Assembly (NCBI GenBank): GCA_964426545.1
Contig: CAYRQP010000010.1
Coordinates: 1-64,000 of the forward strand
DNA length: 64,000 nt
Direction: 5' to 3'
From: CAYRQP01 sp964426545
Lineage (GTDB): Bacteria > Fermentibacterota > Fermentibacteria > Fermentibacterales > JCC-6
The notes below the pieces were generated by a model that saw only the letters and a list, made by a program, of their open reading frames with translations, ran no database searches and had not been told where the DNA came from. The translations under genes were made by a program, and so were the position numbers. This document shows, piece by piece, positions 60,701 to 64,000 of the stretch (the first letter of the stretch is position 1; each line of letters begins with the position of its first letter).

Positions 60701-61560
60701 TTGGCGGTGCCGTCATCGACTATCTCAGGTACGGGTCGAGCATATACAGTTCACTTATTACTTCAGAAAATAGTGACATTACTGCTCAGTTCTTTATGCC
60801 AATACAGGCAGATACGGGGGCGTTCTCGAGATGCAGTGCATTCGGGCTGTCTCTCAATCAGCCTGAAATCTCTTTTCGTGAATGGGTTGCCGTTTATGAC
60901 AGTGGAGAACACCTTGAAGATACAATTCCTCCCTTGATAGACATGTGGCTTGCAAATTACCGCGGTGTTGAAATTCCTGAAGTGTACGGCACAATCGAAC
61001 TCAATGCCGAACTGTCTGATTCAAGCGGGATATGCGCAATGGGCGGAGGAGCCGGCAGGACGATCATGATGAGTCTCGATTCCGAGGGATTCGATTTAGG
61101 TGCTTATTTTTCATACCTGCCTAACAGTTATACCAACGGCATGCTGGAATTTACACTTCCGTCCCTGGCAGATGGAGAACACAGGATAATTCTGGCAGTG
61201 TGGGATGGTGTTGGAAACACACTTAGAGATACGCTTGACTTTACTCAAGTGCAGGCTCCTGAAGAAATGCTCTCTGATTTCTTTGTCTATCCCAACCCCG
61301 GCGACGGACTTCGGTGTTTCAACTTCAGGTCTGCAGTAGCAGGCACGGCTGAGGTTGCTATATACACGGTGAATGGAAGGGCAATTTGGGAAGAGCAGTC
61401 CGACTGCAGTCAGGGATATAACCAGATACTCTGGGACGGGAGGGATATGGATGGCGATATTCCTGCATCGGGAACATATATCTACAGGATAAATTATACA
61501 GGTGAGAATGAACAGAACAGTTCTGTCGTGGATGTATTTATCATCATGCATGACGGCTGA
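57763..61560 (+). CDS. Gingipain-like C25 cysteine peptidase with C-terminal sorting-type domain
   Basis: About 1265 residues. A basic-headed signal peptide is followed by a long N-terminal region (30-560) with FWGKPWARMSL and VYWLTWGGES, shared with the neighbouring paralog. The C25 peptidase domain begins SPGRILGTGIEGDVVIIVAD; the catalytic dyad is His805 in FFFGHGSYGQ and Cys839 in IFASCDVGHFD (numbering from 57763). The end has FFVYPNPGDG, VAIYTVNGRAIW and ILWDGRDMDGDIPASGTYIY, a sorting-type domain. The start is uncertain: ATG 57763, ATG 57787 and TTG 57793 (six bases after GGAGG) are all possible. Confidence 0.85.
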   Translation: MYGKLKRRMSLFLMLTVLLASGIPIQHDGVELVYSGSAGCEFVVHVEEPVFYEYSGSWYPHISGMGISIAAGDYIRPARTVHIPLPPGIIPELTCIPEGIIELSPPGSPAAAPVPSGSGLETVWTSPGSMQIESPGVYSDISVITVAGVSVAVVTVFPFPGDEFDRCPERIRVILRWDEVPGSCASANRSLEHLCLPGTVSWQRSSPARRSSLFWGKPWARMSLSAIGVYAVTGAMLDSAGIDILGVSTASLRMYSGPGEQFILSEPGDEHELHELSIEVSDDGDGVFGETDTLKFYGMGLRRFVVDDSLSVTRLHHRYAENNVYWLTWGGESGKRIETLSAMPDGSPFWGESLPQYSWQEQEYQWLPRRETTTGWVWTMLYNNIPAYFYFSTPSAVGNGNIAVSIITASSGEHELEFHLNGELLADTFWTGSLERIFEFSNLELDPTMNLLKVTSRELSDEIYFNYLAPTWERSLSYAANRPLIFTDISGRYTLNLGGAGTDYSLWNVTNPYAPVSIRGELTGDSLSISCDIALGERMRLFNPDSHLVPDSIIPESPGRILGTGIEGDVVIIVADNLLDTSGPLEIVYAMRGLDAVIVSTSEVYDEFGQGVRDPGAIRSFIRYTQDSWSEPPAAFVLVGDGSYDPLMYVTDSPTLIPVYIKLGYSNGWNMDDYYVIAHEGAALPEAPISRISAQTPGQLTDYLSKLMNYEARIAAGEWSNRVLLTADDEWGNGSANEVEHTRACELLADSEIPRSMDRVKFYMIEYPWPPETTPSGPHPEKPDAHEDFVEMLSQGWSTVFFFGHGSYGQIAHEKLLVSTDVQRIENGMRLPIMIFASCDVGHFDLISANSMSEDFELKSGSGSIASIGATRGTFALSNMYLFADYSAEYFSDGAVSCSEALWLGKLSNPSSYASNGLYVILGDGGVSNQKAEEMPVFMTIAGDSLQRGQLNTVTGHLDESTSGQFNITESGRETQYDCLGGAVIDYLRYGSSIYSSLITSENSDITAQFFMPIQADTGAFSRCSAFGLSLNQPEISFREWVAVYDSGEHLEDTIPPLIDMWLANYRGVEIPEVYGTIELNAELSDSSGICAMGGGAGRTIMMSLDSEGFDLGAYFSYLPNSYTNGMLEFTLPSLADGEHRIILAVWDGVGNTLRDTLDFTQVQAPEEMLSDFFVYPNPGDGLRCFNFRSAVAGTAEVAIYTVNGRAIWEEQSDCSQGYNQILWDGRDMDGDIPASGTYIYRINYTGENEQNSSVVDVFIIMHDG

Positions 61561-61573
61561 TAGATGGGAATAA

Positions 61574-62338
61574 ATGGATTACTCTGAGGATTACATTGTT
61601 TCATTCGAAGAAGCGGCAGACATTTTGTCGATTGCTGTCTCTCCGGTCGGATTTACAGGAGCCGGAATGTCGGCTGAAAGTGGGGTGAGGACTTTCAGGG
61701 GAGAAGATGGTTATTGGAAAGAACACAGGGCGACGGACCTTGCCACTCCGCAGGCACTTCACAGAGACCCGAAACTTGTCTGGGAATGGTACAAAGAGAG
61801 ACTTCTGCATTATGACACAATCGAACCCCATCCGGGGTTTCATGCATTGAAGCGTCTGCAGGATATAAAGGGCAAACTGCCTGTAATAACGCAGAATGTC
61901 GACGGACTGCATCATAAAGCAGGGCTTTCGAATGTAATAGAACTTCACGGGAGTTTACGCACAGCGTCATGTCTCGATAAATGCGGTGCTTCTGCACTCC
62001 AATTGACGGAAGAACTTGTAGAAGATATTCCGCCATACTGCTCATGCGGTGCAGTTCTCAGACCTGATGTAGTGCTTTTCGACGAAGCACTCCCAATGCA
62101 GGAGATCGAACGGGCATTCGGGCTTGCAGAGAGTTGCGACCTTATACTCGGCATAGGTACTTCGATGCAAGTATATCCTGCTGCCGGTATACCGGTATAT
62201 GCATTGAGACACGGGGCGCATGTGATAGAAATCAATCCCGAGAAAACTTCATTGTCCGGTCTTCCGGGAGTGATATTCATCGAAGGCAAAGCAGGGGAAG
62301 TGCTTCCAAGACTTGTTGACAGGGCGTTTAATCGATGA
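61574..62338 (+). CDS. cobB: NAD-dependent protein deacylase (sirtuin)
   Basis: 254 residues. NAD-binding FTGAGMSAESGVRTFRG, the VITQNVDGLHHKAG segment, catalytic His in ELHGSL, zinc ligands in CLDKCGAS and CSCG, and RPDVVLFDEALP and GIGTSMQVYPAA are all in place. A class with desuccinylase or deacetylase activity is possible. It lies between two C25-peptidase-type genes; its TGA overlaps the start of the second by four bases, so it is translationally coupled to a secreted protein. Confidence 0.94.
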   Translation: MDYSEDYIVSFEEAADILSIAVSPVGFTGAGMSAESGVRTFRGEDGYWKEHRATDLATPQALHRDPKLVWEWYKERLLHYDTIEPHPGFHALKRLQDIKGKLPVITQNVDGLHHKAGLSNVIELHGSLRTASCLDKCGASALQLTEELVEDIPPYCSCGAVLRPDVVLFDEALPMQEIERAFGLAESCDLILGIGTSMQVYPAAGIPVYALRHGAHVIEINPEKTSLSGLPGVIFIEGKAGEVLPRLVDRAFNR

Positions 62339-64000
62339 CATTCATTCTGCTTTCACTGGTATTGTTTTCAGGGTCCGGGTTAATTCCAATCGAATGTAAT
62401 CCCGAATCCGTATTCCGGACAATCTTTGAAACCGGCGAACCTGAGATGATGCAGTATGAAGACGGGAATATTCTGAGTTTCGGGAACATGGGGTCGAGAT
62501 GTGTTCCGGGTGAACCGCTGCGGCCCGTTAAAACACTTTACATTCCTGTCCCTCCCGGCTCTGCTCCGGAATTGTCTTATACCGTTCTGGAATACGGGAA
62601 TATCGAGCTGCCGGCAGAAGAAAAGAGAACCCCCATTATTTCAGGTACGGGATTGCAGACATCAGAAGTAAGCGTTCCGATGCAGAGCCCGCCTGATGTC
62701 CCCGTTGAATTTGTCGGGGTTATTCCGCTTGCTGGGTCTCAGGTGGCTATTATCAGGATATATCCCGCTTTTGGAGAGCATCCGGATGTATATGCATCCC
62801 GGATTGACATTTCTCTTCAGTGGGAGCCGGTATCAGGTGGAAGATCGCTTGAATCTAATGACCTGCTGCAGCAGGTTGCACCCTCCGGAACACTATGGTG
62901 GCAGGGAATGGCCGGCAATCGAAACGATGAGAGTATTTTCTGGGGTAAACCCTGGGCAAGGATAGCAATCGGAGAAACCGGGGGATATGAGATATTGGGT
63001 GCGGAACTTGAAAATGCGGGATGCAGTGTTGTAGGTTCTGCTTGCTCAGGTTTTCGCCTGTTCACAGGACCCGGAATTATGTTCAGCAGAAACAATCCTG
63101 CAGAAGAACACACGCTGGAGGAAGTTGCATTTACAGTAATCGATGAAAACAGCGATGGAATATTCGATTCGTCAGACAGGATAAGATTCATCGGCAGGGG
63201 ACTCGAGCGCTGGAGCATAAGCGAGGGTGTCATTTCGCGGATTCAGCACCGTTATGCCACGCACAATGTTTACTGGCTCACATGGGGCGGAGAACCAGGG
63301 CTACGTATAGCAGAGACTTCCGCATCTCCCGGAAGATATCCGGACTGGGGTAACTCATTTATCATGGATGACTGGCTTGCTGATGATGTTATCTGGGAGC
63401 CGGCTTATGAGCGTAATACGGGCTGGGTCTGGATGATAAAGAATCCCGGCGGGGACTTCGATGTATCGTTCACTCTCCCCGGAGTCACCGGTGACGGTAT
63501 CTTAACAATCGACCTGACCGCTCTTGATTACGGATTTCATTCGGTGAGAATAATGCTGAATGGGACTGAAATCGGGGAGGACAGCTGGTCAGGTTCCGGA
63601 GAGAGGGTCATCAGTATCGAAGATGTGCCGTTTTCCACATCGAACAATCTTGAAATACAGTACCTTGAAAGCGGTTCAGGGGGGCAGGTTGCACTTGTCA
63701 GCGTTCATCCTGAATATCCTGCAAATACCGGTTCTGTTACCTCCCGCCGGATATTCCCGGGCAGATCTGCAACCGGGAAATACAATATGGAAATTTCGGG
63801 AGTGACTTCAAATTGCGGAGTGTATGACCTTCAGGATTTCTGTGTTCCTGTTCTTCTCGATGAAACCGTGTACTCGGGCGGAGAAATGTCGTTTTCCTAC
63901 AGTGTGGATTCCTCAAGTGTCATGATGGTGATTGATGACGGAGACTGGATTTCACCTGATTCTGTATCATCATCGTCTCCGGGCCGGTTACTTGGTACAG
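62335..64000 (+). CDS. Second gingipain-like C25 peptidase-family protein, N-terminal part (cut by window end)
   Basis: 555 codons are visible and the frame remains open at the window end. A signal peptide (FILLSLVLFSGSGLIP) is followed by the same N-terminal domain as the 57763 protein: LYIPVPPGSAPEL, SIFWGKPWARIAIG, VYWLTWGGEPG, and, at the last bases, SPGRLLGTG, which aligns with the start of the C25 catalytic domain in the paralog. The catalytic part is therefore beyond the window. Tandem duplication with the sirtuin gene between the copies. Confidence 0.82.
   Translation, partial: MTFILLSLVLFSGSGLIPIECNPESVFRTIFETGEPEMMQYEDGNILSFGNMGSRCVPGEPLRPVKTLYIPVPPGSAPELSYTVLEYGNIELPAEEKRTPIISGTGLQTSEVSVPMQSPPDVPVEFVGVIPLAGSQVAIIRIYPAFGEHPDVYASRIDISLQWEPVSGGRSLESNDLLQQVAPSGTLWWQGMAGNRNDESIFWGKPWARIAIGETGGYEILGAELENAGCSVVGSACSGFRLFTGPGIMFSRNNPAEEHTLEEVAFTVIDENSDGIFDSSDRIRFIGRGLERWSISEGVISRIQHRYATHNVYWLTWGGEPGLRIAETSASPGRYPDWGNSFIMDDWLADDVIWEPAYERNTGWVWMIKNPGGDFDVSFTLPGVTGDGILTIDLTALDYGFHSVRIMLNGTEIGEDSWSGSGERVISIEDVPFSTSNNLEIQYLESGSGGQVALVSVHPEYPANTGSVTSRRIFPGRSATGKYNMEISGVTSNCGVYDLQDFCVPVLLDETVYSGGEMSFSYSVDSSSVMMVIDDGDWISPDSVSSSSPGRLLGT

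Overview
The window reads as a chromosomal segment of an uncultivated diderm bacterium, almost certainly from a metagenome assembly: it contains two placeholder gaps of exactly 100 N. Outer-membrane beta-barrels, Lpo/Lol-type envelope genes, many exported proteins ending in a FlgD-like/type IX-like C-terminal sorting domain, gingipain-like C25 peptidases and a split transketolase all suggest an FCB-group-related candidate phylum (Fermentibacterota, WOR-3, Cloacimonadota or a relative). That placement is inference; there is no rRNA gene here to confirm it.

Layout. 1-5964: classical translation/envelope operon (rpsB tail)-tsf-pyrH-frr-uppS-cdsA-dxr-rseP with stop/start overlaps throughout. 5978-12291: envelope genes, namely a small lipoprotein, a metallopeptidase/beta-propeller/outer-membrane-barrel protein, a formylglycine-enzyme-like exported protein, an LpoB-like lipoprotein, a TPR lipoprotein and a 25-residue membrane peptide. 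12358-17332: PcrA/UvrD helicase, split transketolase, phosphoglycerate dehydrogenase. 17365-23410: a four-gene membrane module of unknown function (the first gene appears to be DUF6754), tRNA-Phe, a small membrane protein with an in-frame amber codon, a second DUF6754 gene and a GNAT acetyltransferase. 23440-28323 (minus): Wzi-like porin, then the queuosine genes queA and tgt around an RDD-type membrane gene. 28419-34671: PTS IIA-like, zinc ribbon, guaB, a pseudokinase, a CarD protein with a histone-H1-like repeat tail, hflX. 34664-38082 (minus): tldE/pmbA, tldD, TPR protein. 38200-45410: lpdA, mazG, two tandem subtilases and a frameshifted NHL-propeller gene. 45394-48903: three-subunit acyl-CoA carboxylase. 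49008-50639: a damaged MvaI/BcnI-type restriction-modification locus across an assembly gap. 50753-57650: exported nuclease, a two-component pair, a His-rich metal-transporter-like protein, a transglutaminase-like protein and a LolC/E permease. 57763-64000: a C25 peptidase, a sirtuin and a second C25-like protein cut by the window end.

Themes. (1) Five exported proteins share a C-terminal beta-sandwich sorting-type domain, implying a dedicated secretion route encoded elsewhere. (2) Lysine/alanine/proline-rich repeat tails occur on both ribosomal protein S2 and the CarD protein. (3) Two genes, rseP and a sensor kinase, appear to start at ATT behind good Shine-Dalgarno sequences. (4) Several intergenic palindromes end in GGGAC/GTCCC, like REP sequences mobilised by RAYT transposases, although no such transposase is in the window. 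(5) The best candidate for an undescribed system is the DUF6754 membrane module. (6) Several reading-frame breaks (an A8 tract in the methyltransferase, one missing base in the NHL gene, an amber codon in a small membrane gene) may be real or assembly/consensus errors.

No stretch longer than 300 bases lacks a gene. The largest spaces (about 20999-21280 and 54393-54595) hold a hairpin, promoter and tRNA, and simple intergenic sequence, respectively.
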